Below, piece by piece: positions 1 to 8,994 of a DNA stretch of 64,000 nucleotides (positions within the stretch are counted from its first letter, which is position 1; every line of letters starts with the position of its first letter). Below the pieces are notes generated by a model. It made no database searches, was not told where the DNA came from, and saw only the letters and a list, made by a program, of their open reading frames with translations. The DNA comes from Aureococcus anophagefferens (lineage: Eukaryota; Sar; Pelagophyceae; Pelagomonadales; Pelagomonadaceae). A program made the position numbers and the translations under genes. The stretch lies in the NCBI RefSeq assembly GCF_000186865.1, contig NW_008705599.1, forward strand, positions 7,841 through 71,840. Reading direction: 5' to 3'.

Positions 1-26
1 GGGGGCAGCAAAAACGAATTGAACTC

Positions 27-3000
27 ATGGGGTCGCCGCGCGTGCAGAAGCTCTTCGCCCTCGCGGGCGTGAGCCCCGCGCCGACTCCCGACCCGTTCTG
101 CGGTCCCGGCGGGGACGATCCGCGCTTCACGGACGACGACGACGACGACGAGGACGCCGAGGACGCCATCCCGACGATGGAGGACGCCGGCGGGCCGTCG
201 GGCGGCGGTGCGCGGCGCGGCGGCGAGCTCGAGACCGAGCGGCACCGCGTGCCGCCCATCATCGAGCTGGAGCGCGTCGCGCCGCCGCGGCCCGGGACGC
301 CGCCGCCGCCGCCGACCGTCGAGCTCTTCGTCGTGTCGCCGAAGAAGGAGAGCGCCACCGTGGGCAGCGCGGCGGTCTTCGACCTCCGCCGCACGGAGGA
401 GGAAAAGGAGCGCGCCTGGGCGTCGGGCGGGCCCGCGCGGCGCGCGCGCGCGGCCCAGGGGCGCCAGGTGCACATCGAGGTCTGCGCGGAGTCGGACGGC
501 ACGCCGGACCACCAGCCGTTGACCATCGTCGACGTCGAGAAGAAGGACCGCGAGGGCGACTTCGCCGACGCCGCCGCCGAGGCCGCGCCCTTCGTCTTCG
601 ATTTGCGACCTGGCCTCGGCGCGATGATGACGCCGACGCCGTACGTCGAGCGCGCGGCGCTGCCGGACGCCTACGACGCGTCGCCGGAGCGCAAGGCCGC
701 GCCGCCGACCCTCGAGCGGACGCCGCGCCAGCGGGCGACGCCGTCGCCGAAGCGCGCCGCGGAGCGCGAGCGCGAGCGCCGCGCGGCGGCCGCCGCGGCC
801 GCGGCGCGCGCGGACGCGGACCGCGAGGCGGCGCGGGCCGCCGCGGCCCGGGCGGACGCGGACCGCGAGGCGGCCGAGGCCGACGCCGCCGAGCGGCGCG
901 CCGCGGACGCGCGGGACGGCGAGGCCGCCGCGCAGGAGGCCGCCGCGCGCGACGCGGCCGCGGCCGCCGCGGCGACGGCGCGGTCCGCGCGCCTCGTCGC
1001 GGAGGCGCGGGCCGCGCGCGCGGTCGCCGAGGCCGAGGCCAAGGCCGCGGCGGAGGCGCGGGAGGCCGAGGCCGCGGCGCTGCGGGCCGAGGTGCTCGCC
1101 GAGGCCGAGGCCGCGGCCGCGCGGCTCCGGCGCGACGCGGAGGCCGCGGAGCGGGCCGACGAGGCCGCGCGGCGCCTCGCGGCCGCGGAGCGCGACGCCG
1201 CGGCTTTAGCCGCGGCGGAGGAGGCCGCGGCGGCGAAGGCCGAGGCCGAGGCCGCCGCCGAGGAGGCCGCGGCGGCCCGGGCCGAGGCCGCGGCCGCCGA
1301 GGAGCGGCGCGCGGCCGAGGCCGCGGCCGCCGAGGACCGGCGATTACGAGCCGCGCTCGAGCAGCGCGAGCGGGAGGCGGCGGCGGAGGCGGCCCGGCTC
1401 CGTCTCGCCGAGGCGGCGGCGATCGACGCCGCCGACCGGGCCGACGCCGCGCGCCGCGCCGCGGAAACCGTCGAGGCCGCGGCCGCGCGGAACGCCGCGT
1501 ACGAGGCCGCGACAAGGGTCACGGTCGCCGCGGACGAAGAACCGGCAAAAACGCTCGTCGTCTACTCGTCGCAGACGCCGAACCTCAAGACCTTCGCCGC
1601 GTCCGTCGCGTCCCACGGCTGCGGCTACGACTTCGAGACGGCGTCGCCCGAGGACTTTGTGGCTCTCGTCGAGGGCCAGGTCGTCGCCCACGCGCCCTGC
1701 ATGGGCTTCGACGCCATCCTGCTGGCGAACTACGGCGGCGAGGACGAGGACCTGTTCGTGCTGAGCCGCCGGGTGAACGCGGCGACGGCCGCGGACCTCG
1801 CGGCGCCGCGACGCGTGCTCGCGGCGCTCGCGGGCGCGGTCGTCGCGGGGGGCCGCGTCGACATCGTGGAGCCCGGGGCGCTCTTCGACGCGCCCGAGGG
1901 CCGGGCGCTGGTCGCCGAGCTCGAGCGCGACGCGGCGTGCTCCGTCGGCGCCGCGCGCGACGACTTCGCGGCCGCGTACCTGACCGGCGAGACGACCCCA
2001 AAAACGGCGGCGCGCGCGGCCGCGGCGAAGCTCGAGGCGGCGGCGGCGCGCGAGTTCGAGGCCCTCGAGGCCGAGCACGGCCTCCGGCTCGAGTGCGACG
2101 ACGCGGACGCGTCGCTGGGCACGTTCGAGGAGGAGGGCTCGCCGCTCGTCGAGCAGCGGCCGCCGTCGTCGCCGGACCTCGTCGCCGCGGGCGCGCCGCC
2201 GGAGGTCGCGCCGACCTTGCCGCCGCTGGAGCCCTGCGGCCCGCGGTCGCCCGCGCCCACCGTCCGCGTCGCGGAGCTCCGGTCCGACGCGTCGCCGCCG
2301 GTCGCGACGCCCGAGGCCGAGGCGCCGGCCTTCGAGCAGATCGCGGCTCTGGGCGAGGCGACGGCGGCGCGGCGGCTCGACGACCGCTTCGCGGCGGCCG
2401 TCGCGCCGCCGCCGCCGCCGCCGGAGGAGGACCGGCCCGCGACGCCGCCGCGGGCCGTGCCCCGGTCCGCGTCGGGCCCCCTCCCCGAGAGCCCCGAGGG
2501 CGCGCCGCGCCCCGGCGGCCACCGGCGCTGGGGGTCGAACCCGGCGCTCCGGCGGAGCGGGTCCTGCGGGCCCGGCGCGGCGTCCGCGCGGCCGCCGCCG
2601 TCGCCGCGGCGGCGGAGCGGGTCGTCCGAGCCCGAGGGCCGGCCGCCGCTGGCCCAGTCCGACTCCTTCAAGGGCCGCAAGGGCATCGCCCCGGGCCTCC
2701 ACGAGCGCCTGAGCCGGCTGCGGAGCAACTCCGAGCAGAGCGCCGCGCGCGCGGAGGCGCTCCGCGTCAAGGCCGAGGAGGACCTGCGCCGCGCGCGGTC
2801 CCAGAAAGACGCGGCGCCGTCCGCCGAGGAGCCCAACACGTCGCGGGCGCGCGAGGCGGCCCTGCGCGCGGCGCGCGCCGCGGAGATGGAGGCCGCGCGG
2901 GGCACGCGCGCGGCCGCGCCCGGCGCCGCGCGCGCCGCGGCCGCCGCGACCGGGTCGCCCGGATTGCGGGTGATCCAGGGCGGCCGCGTGTCGTCGCTCG

Positions 3001-4139
3001 TGTCCACCTTCGAGGACCTGGTCAAGGGGACGCTCGCGGACGCGGCGCGGAGCGACCGGGCGTTGAGCAGCCGCGACGGCGCCATCGCGGCCGCGGAGCG
3101 GCGCGCGCGGCGCGCCGAGGCCGCGCGGCGCGCCGAGGCCGCGCGGCTCCGCGGCGCCGTCGCCAAGCCCGGCCTGTCCAACGTGAGCGCGAACCCGCTC
3201 CGTCTCGTCATCGAGGCGACCTGCGAGACGCCCGGCGCGACGCTCCTCATCAGCGTCGACGGCGGTTTGACGTGGCGCACCGAGGAGCCGCGCGGCGCGC
3301 GGAAACGGCCCGAGCTCACCTTCGAGCTCGTCCACGACGCGGCGCTCGAGGACGCCGACGGCCGGCGCGTCGTGCTCGCCTACGCGACCATGGAGGGCCG
3401 GGCCGCGAGCGACATCGCGTCGTCGGCGTTCGCGCGCGAGCCGCCGCGGTTCGTCTTCCACGAGGCGCACCCGACGGAGCTCACGCTGGCCAAGTTCGCC
3501 GCGGCGCCCCGGGGCCACGAGTCCCTCCCCACCGTCTGCGCGCTCTGCGGCGGGCCCGCGGCCATGGACTCCTACGTGGCCGCGGAGACCGCGTTCGCGA
3601 TCTGCGGCCGCTGCGCGTTGGCGCCGCTCGCGGCGCGCTTCCGCGGCGACGTCAAGCACGCCACGGCCCACCCCGACGAGGGCGACGCCGACGCGACGGC
3701 GACGGCGCGCTGCGTCGCCGTCGACGCCGGCGCGCACCGCCTCTGGCTCAGCGAGCCCGTGCGCTTCGAGGGCAACAACGCCAAAGTGCTCGACAGCTCG
3801 AAGACCCTGCTCGACCAGCTCGCGGCGGTCATGAACCGCCACCCGACGATCTGCGTGCGCTTCGAGGGCCACACGAACTCGAAGTGCGGCCTCGACTGCG
3901 ACGGCAGCGCGACGTGCTCGAACTCGCGGTGCGCGCGCGACTTCGGCGCCACGGGCGGCGCGCTCGCCTTCTCCGAGCGGCGCGCCCGGGCCGTCAAGGC
4001 CTGGTGCGTCCAGGCCGGCGTCGACGACGACCGCATCCTCCCCGTCGGCTGCGCGGGCTCGCGCCGCATCGTCGAGGACACCGAGGGCCACAACGGCGGC
4101 CTCAACCGCCGCGTCGAGGTCCACACCATCGTCGACTAA
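27..4139 (+). CDS. Ala-rich protein with DUF4347-like, zinc-ribbon-like and C-terminal OmpA-like domains
   Basis: This is a single uninterrupted frame of 1370 residues; the start is the first ATG, 26 bases from the window edge, so an upstream exon cannot be excluded. Residues about 225-500 are an Ala/Glu/Arg-rich predicted coiled coil. Residues about 505-690 resemble the DUF4347 fold (a hydrophobic strand LVVYSSQTP, later GGRVDIVEPG). A chitobiase-C-terminal-like beta sandwich follows near residue 1055 (ISVDGGLTW). Two CxxC pairs near 1170-1195 (CALC...CGRC) suggest a zinc ribbon. The last 130 residues match the OmpA-like fold: an FEGHTNS strand, a SERRARAVKAW helix and the terminal NRRVEVHTI. 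In bacteria this fold binds peptidoglycan; its role in this alga is unknown. The gene is convergent with the next one, with 8 bp between the stop codons. Domain calls are from motifs; the function is not known. Confidence 0.8.
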   Translation: MGSPRVQKLFALAGVSPAPTPDPFCGPGGDDPRFTDDDDDDEDAEDAIPTMEDAGGPSGGGARRGGELETERHRVPPIIELERVAPPRPGTPPPPPTVELFVVSPKKESATVGSAAVFDLRRTEEEKERAWASGGPARRARAAQGRQVHIEVCAESDGTPDHQPLTIVDVEKKDREGDFADAAAEAAPFVFDLRPGLGAMMTPTPYVERAALPDAYDASPERKAAPPTLERTPRQRATPSPKRAAERERERRAAAAAAAARADADREAARAAAARADADREAAEADAAERRAADARDGEAAAQEAAARDAAAAAAATARSARLVAEARAARAVAEAEAKAAAEAREAEAAALRAEVLAEAEAAAARLRRDAEAAERADEAARRLAAAERDAAALAAAEEAAAAKAEAEAAAEEAAAARAEAAAAEERRAAEAAAAEDRRLRAALEQREREAAAEAARLRLAEAAAIDAADRADAARRAAETVEAAAARNAAYEAATRVTVAADEEPAKTLVVYSSQTPNLKTFAASVASHGCGYDFETASPEDFVALVEGQVVAHAPCMGFDAILLANYGGEDEDLFVLSRRVNAATAADLAAPRRVLAALAGAVVAGGRVDIVEPGALFDAPEGRALVAELERDAACSVGAARDDFAAAYLTGETTPKTAARAAAAKLEAAAAREFEALEAEHGLRLECDDADASLGTFEEEGSPLVEQRPPSSPDLVAAGAPPEVAPTLPPLEPCGPRSPAPTVRVAELRSDASPPVATPEAEAPAFEQIAALGEATAARRLDDRFAAAVAPPPPPPEEDRPATPPRAVPRSASGPLPESPEGAPRPGGHRRWGSNPALRRSGSCGPGAASARPPPSPRRRSGSSEPEGRPPLAQSDSFKGRKGIAPGLHERLSRLRSNSEQSAARAEALRVKAEEDLRRARSQKDAAPSAEEPNTSRAREAALRAARAAEMEAARGTRAAAPGAARAAAAATGSPGLRVIQGGRVSSLVSTFEDLVKGTLADAARSDRALSSRDGAIAAAERRARRAEAARRAEAARLRGAVAKPGLSNVSANPLRLVIEATCETPGATLLISVDGGLTWRTEEPRGARKRPELTFELVHDAALEDADGRRVVLAYATMEGRAASDIASSAFAREPPRFVFHEAHPTELTLAKFAAAPRGHESLPTVCALCGGPAAMDSYVAAETAFAICGRCALAPLAARFRGDVKHATAHPDEGDADATATARCVAVDAGAHRLWLSEPVRFEGNNAKVLDSSKTLLDQLAAVMNRHPTICVRFEGHTNSKCGLDCDGSATCSNSRCARDFGATGGALAFSERRARAVKAWCVQAGVDDDRILPVGCAGSRRIVEDTEGHNGGLNRRVEVHTIVD

Positions 4140-4147
4140 CGTTGTCT

Positions 4148-5011
4148 TTAGAGGTCGGACGTGTCGACCTCGAGCACGGCGAACTTGTCCTTGGCCGGGA
4201 AGAGGCCGCTCGCGAAGAGGTACTCGTCGTAGTCCTCGGACGAGAAGCGCGACGTGACGACAACGTGGAAGTCCTTGGCGCACATGACGAGGCCCGCGGA
4301 GTCCGCCGTGTCCTCGTCGCGGAAGAGGGCCTTCGTCGCAGGGTTGTCCGCGAGGCCGCTGTCCAGCTCCGTCACGAAGCCCCTGCCCGCGCCGTCGAAG
4401 AGCGCGAGCGGGAACGTCGCCGGCGCGGCGAACTTCCCGGAGAAGTCGACGGCGGCCTGCTGGCAGGCGACGACGAGGCCGAGGCCCTGCTTCATGGCGG
4501 ACACGACCTGCTTCCGCGCCTCCTCGAGGCACTCGTCCACGGGCTTCTTGGCCATGGTGTGCTTGAGCGACAGGGCCTTGGCGTCCAGGAGCCGCGCGCC
4601 CTTTCCGTAGGTGTAGAACGTGTCGACCTTGCCGTCCTCGCTGGGGTCCAGGATGAGCGGCGTCTTGCCCGACTCGACGGCGGCCTTGACGACCGCGGGC
4701 AGGTCCCTTAGGTCGAACCGCGTCACGCCCTCGGGCGCCGGGCCCTGGACCTTCTTGGGCTCGGGCGCCGTCGTCGGCGGCGGCGCCGCCGCCTTCTTCT
4801 CCTTGGGCAGGAACGCGGGGTCCGCGCCTTCGATGCCGAGCTCGGCGTAGGCCTTCTTGCACTTGCCGATGATGAGGAACTCGTTCTTGCCCTCGACCTT
4901 CTTGTAGGTCTCTTCCAGCGTCGTCTTTTGCGTCTCCGTCAAGCTCGGTTTCACTTTCTCGTACTCCTTTTTCAAATCGCCGGTGTCTTCGATGGACGCG
5001 CCGGCGCCCAT
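4148..5011 (-). CDS. Small protein with weak similarity to a dynein AAA5 (D5)-type region
   Basis: The protein has 287 residues. I chose the ATG at 5011 (MGAGASIEDTG) rather than the longer frame because the product then begins Met-Gly, a possible N-myristoylation start, and the divergent neighbour needs promoter space. The N-terminal third is charged and helical. The rest (PLILDPSEDGKVDTFYTY ... DFHVVVTSRFSSEDYDEYL) resembles the D5 region of dynein heavy chains, where a PL-x-DP strand is followed by a DFR-x-Y-x-TT strand. Stand-alone copies of that region are not motors, and no P-loop is visible here. The function is unknown and the similarity is weak. Confidence 0.7.
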   Translation of the reverse strand: MGAGASIEDTGDLKKEYEKVKPSLTETQKTTLEETYKKVEGKNEFLIIGKCKKAYAELGIEGADPAFLPKEKKAAAPPPTTAPEPKKVQGPAPEGVTRFDLRDLPAVVKAAVESGKTPLILDPSEDGKVDTFYTYGKGARLLDAKALSLKHTMAKKPVDECLEEARKQVVSAMKQGLGLVVACQQAAVDFSGKFAAPATFPLALFDGAGRGFVTELDSGLADNPATKALFRDEDTADSAGLVMCAKDFHVVVTSRFSSEDYDEYLFASGLFPAKDKFAVLEVDTSDL

Positions 5012-5186
5012 GGTGACGCGGCGACAACGCAGTTGCAAGAGGGCAGAGATCCGAGCGCGCGCTTCGCGTTGGCGGAAGCGGCAACCGTCCATATATCGAC
5101 TTCAAGATCTCACAAGTTGCTGCACCTCGAGCTCGCCGAGCAACCACAAGCGCCAGCGGCACCAGCCGTGGTCGACGGCCCCGACC
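5012..5186. promoter_or_regulatory. Divergent promoter region, 175 bp
   Basis: This lies between the start codons of two head-to-head genes. It is less GC-rich than its surroundings and holds a TATA-like atatat near 5092. No defined operator is seen. Confidence 0.4.
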
Positions 5187-6132
5187 ATGCGGCGGCGCGT
5201 CTCGAGCGGCGCGCGGCGCCGCGAGCCGGAGCCGCCGACCTACGACGCCGCGGCGATCCAGGCCCTCTTCGACACCTGGGCCGACGACGTCGAGGGAGGC
5301 GCCATGGGCATGGACGGTGCGTCGCCGCGCGCGGGGGTGATTCGGCGCCGCGCGCCCGTCCCGACCCGGGGGACTCGATCGGGGCCGCGCGAAACCATAC
5401 ATCGACGCGCCGTCCCGTAGGCCTCGTGGACCTCTGCGGCGCGCTGGAGATCGACCCGGCGAGCGACGTGCGGCTGCTCGCGCTGCTCTGGAGGCTCGGC
5501 GCGAAGCAGCCCGCGCTGATTTTGCGCGAGGAGTGGGCCGAGGGCATGGCGGCCATCGGCTGCGACTCGCTGGAGAAGCTCAAGGCCTACGTCGAGGCGC
5601 TCGAGCCCCACGCGGGGCAGGACAAGAGAGCGAAATTCCCAACTTCAAAGGCTCATATCTCGGCCGTTTTCCACTCGTTTCGGCTGATTTTTGGACGAGC
5701 GATCATCTCTCGGAACGGTCTCGAAGCGTGGATGCTTTTCCCGGAACGCGCGCGCGCGGAACACTCACGTTGAAGCGACGTTGAATCTCTCTTGTGCTGC
5801 CCAGGCCCCACGCGATGGACCGGCGCGCGTTCCGCGACTTCTTCAAATTCGTCTTCCTCTTCTCGCGCGAGGGCACGCACCGCACCATCGAGAAGGACAT
5901 CGTCGCGGCGCTGCTGCCCATCGCCATCGGCGACCGGAGCGCCCACACGGCGTCGTTCCTCGCCTTCCTCGAGACCTCGAGCACGACGCGCGTCACGCTC
6001 GACCAGTGGTGCTCGTTCCTCGAGTTCAGCGACACCGTGGCGCCGGACTTCGAGGGCTACGAGGAGGACGGCGCCTGGCCGCTCCTCCTCGACGAGTACG
6101 TCGAGCAGGCCAGGGCAGACAAGGCCGTTTGA
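5187..6132 (+). CDS. DCN1-like protein (cullin neddylation cofactor)
   Basis: Exons are 5187-5316, 5421-5604 and 5805-6132, giving 213 residues. The product has the potentiating-neddylation (PONY) fold of DCN1/DCUN1D: an N-terminal DLCGALEIDP segment, a LREEWAEGM helix, FKFVFLFSREGTHRTIEKD, a QWCSFLEFS helix and the near-terminal WPLLLDEYVE motif typical of the family. DCN1 proteins act as scaffold E3s that promote NEDD8 transfer to cullins in nucleus and cytosol. Intron 1 (104 bp) is GT-AG, phase 1. Intron 2 (200 bp, phase 2) is a transposon-derived introner with a GC donor. The length is normal for the family. The 3' end is 60 bp from a convergent gene. Confidence 0.92.
5605..5804 (+). mobile_element. 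Introner element, family A, copy 1 (intron 2 of the DCN1-like gene)
   Basis: This 200-bp intron is flanked by perfect 10-bp direct repeats, GCCCCACGCG at 5605-5614 and 5805-5814. The insert has inverted ends: 5' gggcaggacaagagag at 5615-5630 and its near-perfect complement ending in ctgccc at 5802, followed by AG. Splicing from the GC that opens the left repeat to the AG before the right repeat restores the original exon exactly (E-P-H-A-M-D). The interior shares long stretches with the copies at 20180 and 22761, including acactcac, a plausible branch point. This matches the published model of non-autonomous DNA transposons that make introns in Aureococcus and Micromonas. Confidence 0.9.
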
Positions 6133-6192
6133 GGGCCCGCCGCGCGGTTCCCCCTCGGCCGGCCCCCGCGAGCGCCTAACTCGCCCTCGCGC

Positions 6193-8787
6193 TTAGGAGC
6201 TCGCGCCGCGCTTGATGGAGGAGCGCGTCGACTTGGAGTCGTCGAACTCGGAGCCGTCCTCGTCCTCGTCCTCCTCGAGGATGCCGCCGCCGCCGTTCTC
6301 CGAGCCCGGCGCGCCGTCCTCGTTGAGCGCGCTGAGCCCGCCGAAGCGCTTGCCCTTGGCCTTGGCGCCGCCGCGGCCGCGGCGCGCGTTGTGCGTCGCG
6401 CGGCGGCCGCGGCCGCCGCGGCGGCGCCAGCCGCGCTGGAGCGTCGGCGGCGCGGCGACGCCGTTGCGCTTGAACCACGCTAAAAGCGCGTCGTGGGAGA
6501 TGGAGAGCGCGTCGCAGACGATGGGCACGACGGACGACAGGATGGGCAGCTTCCAGTCGTCGCCGCGGAACGCCAGCGCGCAGATCTGGAAGAAGACGTC
6601 GCCGTCGATCTCGTCGCCGTTCGCGATGCAGCGGTGCGCGGTCCCCAGGAACTTGAGCATGCAGCGCGGCAGGGGCCCCGTCTTCGTCGCGTCGCCGATC
6701 TTCTTCAGCACGGGCCGGAACCAGTTGTGGCGGCGCACGGACTCGGCGATCTTGCCCCGCTGGCGCGCGGCGATGCGGTGCCGCATCGCGCGGATTTCTA
6801 ATTTGACGTCGCGGTAGACCTGGGGCGCGCGCTCCTTGTCGTCGTCGATGACGCCGCTCTTGCCGCTCAACGAGCCGTGGTCGTCGGCGTCGGAGCCCGC
6901 GTCGGGCTTGGCGTCGCCCGCGGCGGCCGCGGCGATGGCCTCGGGCGTGAGCGTCGGTGCGCCGCCGGCGTCGCGCGGCGACGCGGGCGCGGCGCGCGGC
7001 GACGCCGCGGGCGACTTCAACGACGACGGCAGCGTCGCGTAGCGGCCCGAGGCGACGTGGGCGCCGGGCACCAGACCGTCGAACTTGAGCGGCAGGGACC
7101 GGTGCCAGTCGCGCGCGTGCGCGCGGAGCGCCGCGTTGAGGTCGCGGTCGTTGCGCTTCGTCGTCTGGGTGACGTCCTGGAGCGTCTTGATCAGCGCCTT
7201 CGTCGCCGTCGCCGACGCCGCCGTCGACTCGCGCGCGCGCCGGAGCATGTTCCCGAGGGCGACGGCGTGCGCGGACCGCGCGGGCGGCTTCTCGGGCGCC
7301 CAGGGCGGCTCCGCGCGCGTGCTCCGCGTCGGGCTCGCGGCGCGACCGCCGTCGCCGGGGCTCCTCGCGCGGGTCGCGCGCTCGTCGCCGGAGCCGCCGC
7401 CGTCCTCCTTGCCCGCGAAGACGCCGCCGAGCTGGCTCCGGTGGTTCGCGGCGGCCGCGGCGGCCAGCGCCTGCGGGCTCGGCGCGCCGCCCGCGACGCC
7501 CTTGGCGCCGGAGCCCTGCGCGTAGATCGTCGGCCGCATGTAGTGGGGCACGGACTTGCCCAGGGCGCTGCGCCGCGCGCCCGGCGGCGGGCTCGGGAAG
7601 GCCGGCCCGCCGGACGCGGCCTCGTGGCCGCCGCCGTCGCTCGGCGAGTCGAGCGCGGCCTTGGGGAGCCGGAGCAGGCCCTCGTAGTCGTCGAGCTTCC
7701 GCCGGAGCTCCTCGGCGTTGCGCCGGCCGTTGTCGTGCTTGCCGTCGCGGTGCTTGAGGAGGTGGTCCTTCTTCTTCTTCGACGCGGCTTTTAAAGCTTT
7801 CCCCCGGCGGCCGCCCTTGGTGTTGGACGTCATCGCGGACGCGTCGGACACGAAGGACGCGGAGCTCCGCCCGCTCATGGAGCTCCGCGTGGACCCGCCG
7901 GAGCCGTCGGACCCGGCGGACGCCGGCCGGCCGTCGGAGCCCTTCGTGGCCGCGAAGTTCGTCGCGGAGCTCGCCGCGAGCGACCCGCCGGCCGCCGTCC
8001 GCGCGGCCTCCATGGCCTCGCCGCCGAGCTCCACCCCAAAGGCGCCGAAGAGCGCCGCGGCCTGCTCGGCGTCGGCGTCGACGCCCTCGTCGTCGCCCTC
8101 GTCCAATTCCTCCTCGCCCTCGTCCTCGCCCTCGTCCTCGCGCTTCGCGGCCGGCGTCTCCGCGCGCTGCCGCAGCGCCTCGAGCGCGTCGACGGTCCGG
8201 ACGAAGGTGCAGAGGGGCGTGCCCTGCTGCGTCGACTTGACCAGCACGCCGCCCTTCTCGACGCTGCTCTTGATGGCCGCGAAGCCGCTGGGCCGCAGCT
8301 TGCGCCTTGCCGGCCGCGACACGACGTGCGGCTTCGGCCGCTTCGGCGGCGCGGCGCCGCTCTTGGCCTCGGCGTCCTCCTTGTCGCCCTCGCGGTCGCC
8401 GCGCGACTCGTGCGTCGCGTTGTCGAGCTCGGCGCGGATCGCCGGCCGCGCGTCGACGAGGGACCGCGGCGAGCCGCCGCCGCCGTCGTCGGCGTCGCGG
8501 ACGGTCTGCAGCGACAGCAAATGCTTGTGGCTCTTGCCCTTCTCGTCGCTCGCCACGAGGTAGACCTTGAGGTTGAGCAGGCTGTGCAGCGCGTTGTTCG
8601 CCTTGGCCGCGTCGGCGTCCTGCAGGCTCCGCCGCGGCGACAACGGCGCCGACTCGGGCTTGTGGCCCTGCTCCTCGGCGAGCTCCTCGTCCGTGTTCAG
8701 CCGCGTGCGGTACATCGTGCGCGTCGCCACCTGGCGGCCCTCCTTGTCGCTCAGGTCCACGCCGCTGTTCACGATCTGGATCGGCAT
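6193..8787 (-). CDS. Unknown, largely disordered protein with a conserved helical C-terminal block
   Basis: The protein has 864 residues, starting at MPIQIVNSGVD (ATG at 8787); an in-frame ATG further upstream would encroach on the divergent neighbour. Most of the chain is low-complexity (Ala, Ser, Gly, Arg and acidic runs). The only ordered-looking part is near residues 630-800, a helical segment including RIAARQRGKIAESV, RPVLKKIGD and FLGTAHRCIANGDEIDGDVF, followed by Gly/Arg-rich and acidic tails. I do not recognise the family. It sits head-to-head with the Sfi1-like gene (207 bp between start codons). Confidence 0.7.
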   Translation of the reverse strand: MPIQIVNSGVDLSDKEGRQVATRTMYRTRLNTDEELAEEQGHKPESAPLSPRRSLQDADAAKANNALHSLLNLKVYLVASDEKGKSHKHLLSLQTVRDADDGGGGSPRSLVDARPAIRAELDNATHESRGDREGDKEDAEAKSGAAPPKRPKPHVVSRPARRKLRPSGFAAIKSSVEKGGVLVKSTQQGTPLCTFVRTVDALEALRQRAETPAAKREDEGEDEGEEELDEGDDEGVDADAEQAAALFGAFGVELGGEAMEAARTAAGGSLAASSATNFAATKGSDGRPASAGSDGSGGSTRSSMSGRSSASFVSDASAMTSNTKGGRRGKALKAASKKKKDHLLKHRDGKHDNGRRNAEELRRKLDDYEGLLRLPKAALDSPSDGGGHEAASGGPAFPSPPPGARRSALGKSVPHYMRPTIYAQGSGAKGVAGGAPSPQALAAAAAANHRSQLGGVFAGKEDGGGSGDERATRARSPGDGGRAASPTRSTRAEPPWAPEKPPARSAHAVALGNMLRRARESTAASATATKALIKTLQDVTQTTKRNDRDLNAALRAHARDWHRSLPLKFDGLVPGAHVASGRYATLPSSLKSPAASPRAAPASPRDAGGAPTLTPEAIAAAAAGDAKPDAGSDADDHGSLSGKSGVIDDDKERAPQVYRDVKLEIRAMRHRIAARQRGKIAESVRRHNWFRPVLKKIGDATKTGPLPRCMLKFLGTAHRCIANGDEIDGDVFFQICALAFRGDDWKLPILSSVVPIVCDALSISHDALLAWFKRNGVAAPPTLQRGWRRRGGRGRRATHNARRGRGGAKAKGKRFGGLSALNEDGAPGSENGGGGILEEDEDEDGSEFDDSKSTRSSIKRGASS

Positions 8788-8994
8788 GGCGCCCGCCGGC
8801 CGCCGCCGCCGGAGACGAGGCTGCCTTCGACTCGAGAGATGAAACGCGCCGCGTCGGAGGTGCACGAGATACGATCTCCAAGGTGCCGTCCGTATTTCTC
8901 TAGCGCGACGCTCTCCCGTCTAGCGCGGAGGCAGCCCGGACGAGAGCGCCGGCCGTCGGCGTTCCTCGCGAGGCCGCCCGGGGGCAGCGCGACC

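Noticed and set aside
1344..5402. 1352-residue antisense ORF and many other long antisense frames
   Set aside because: Products are Arg/Ala/Pro-rich, overlap clearly coding genes and arise from extreme GC bias.
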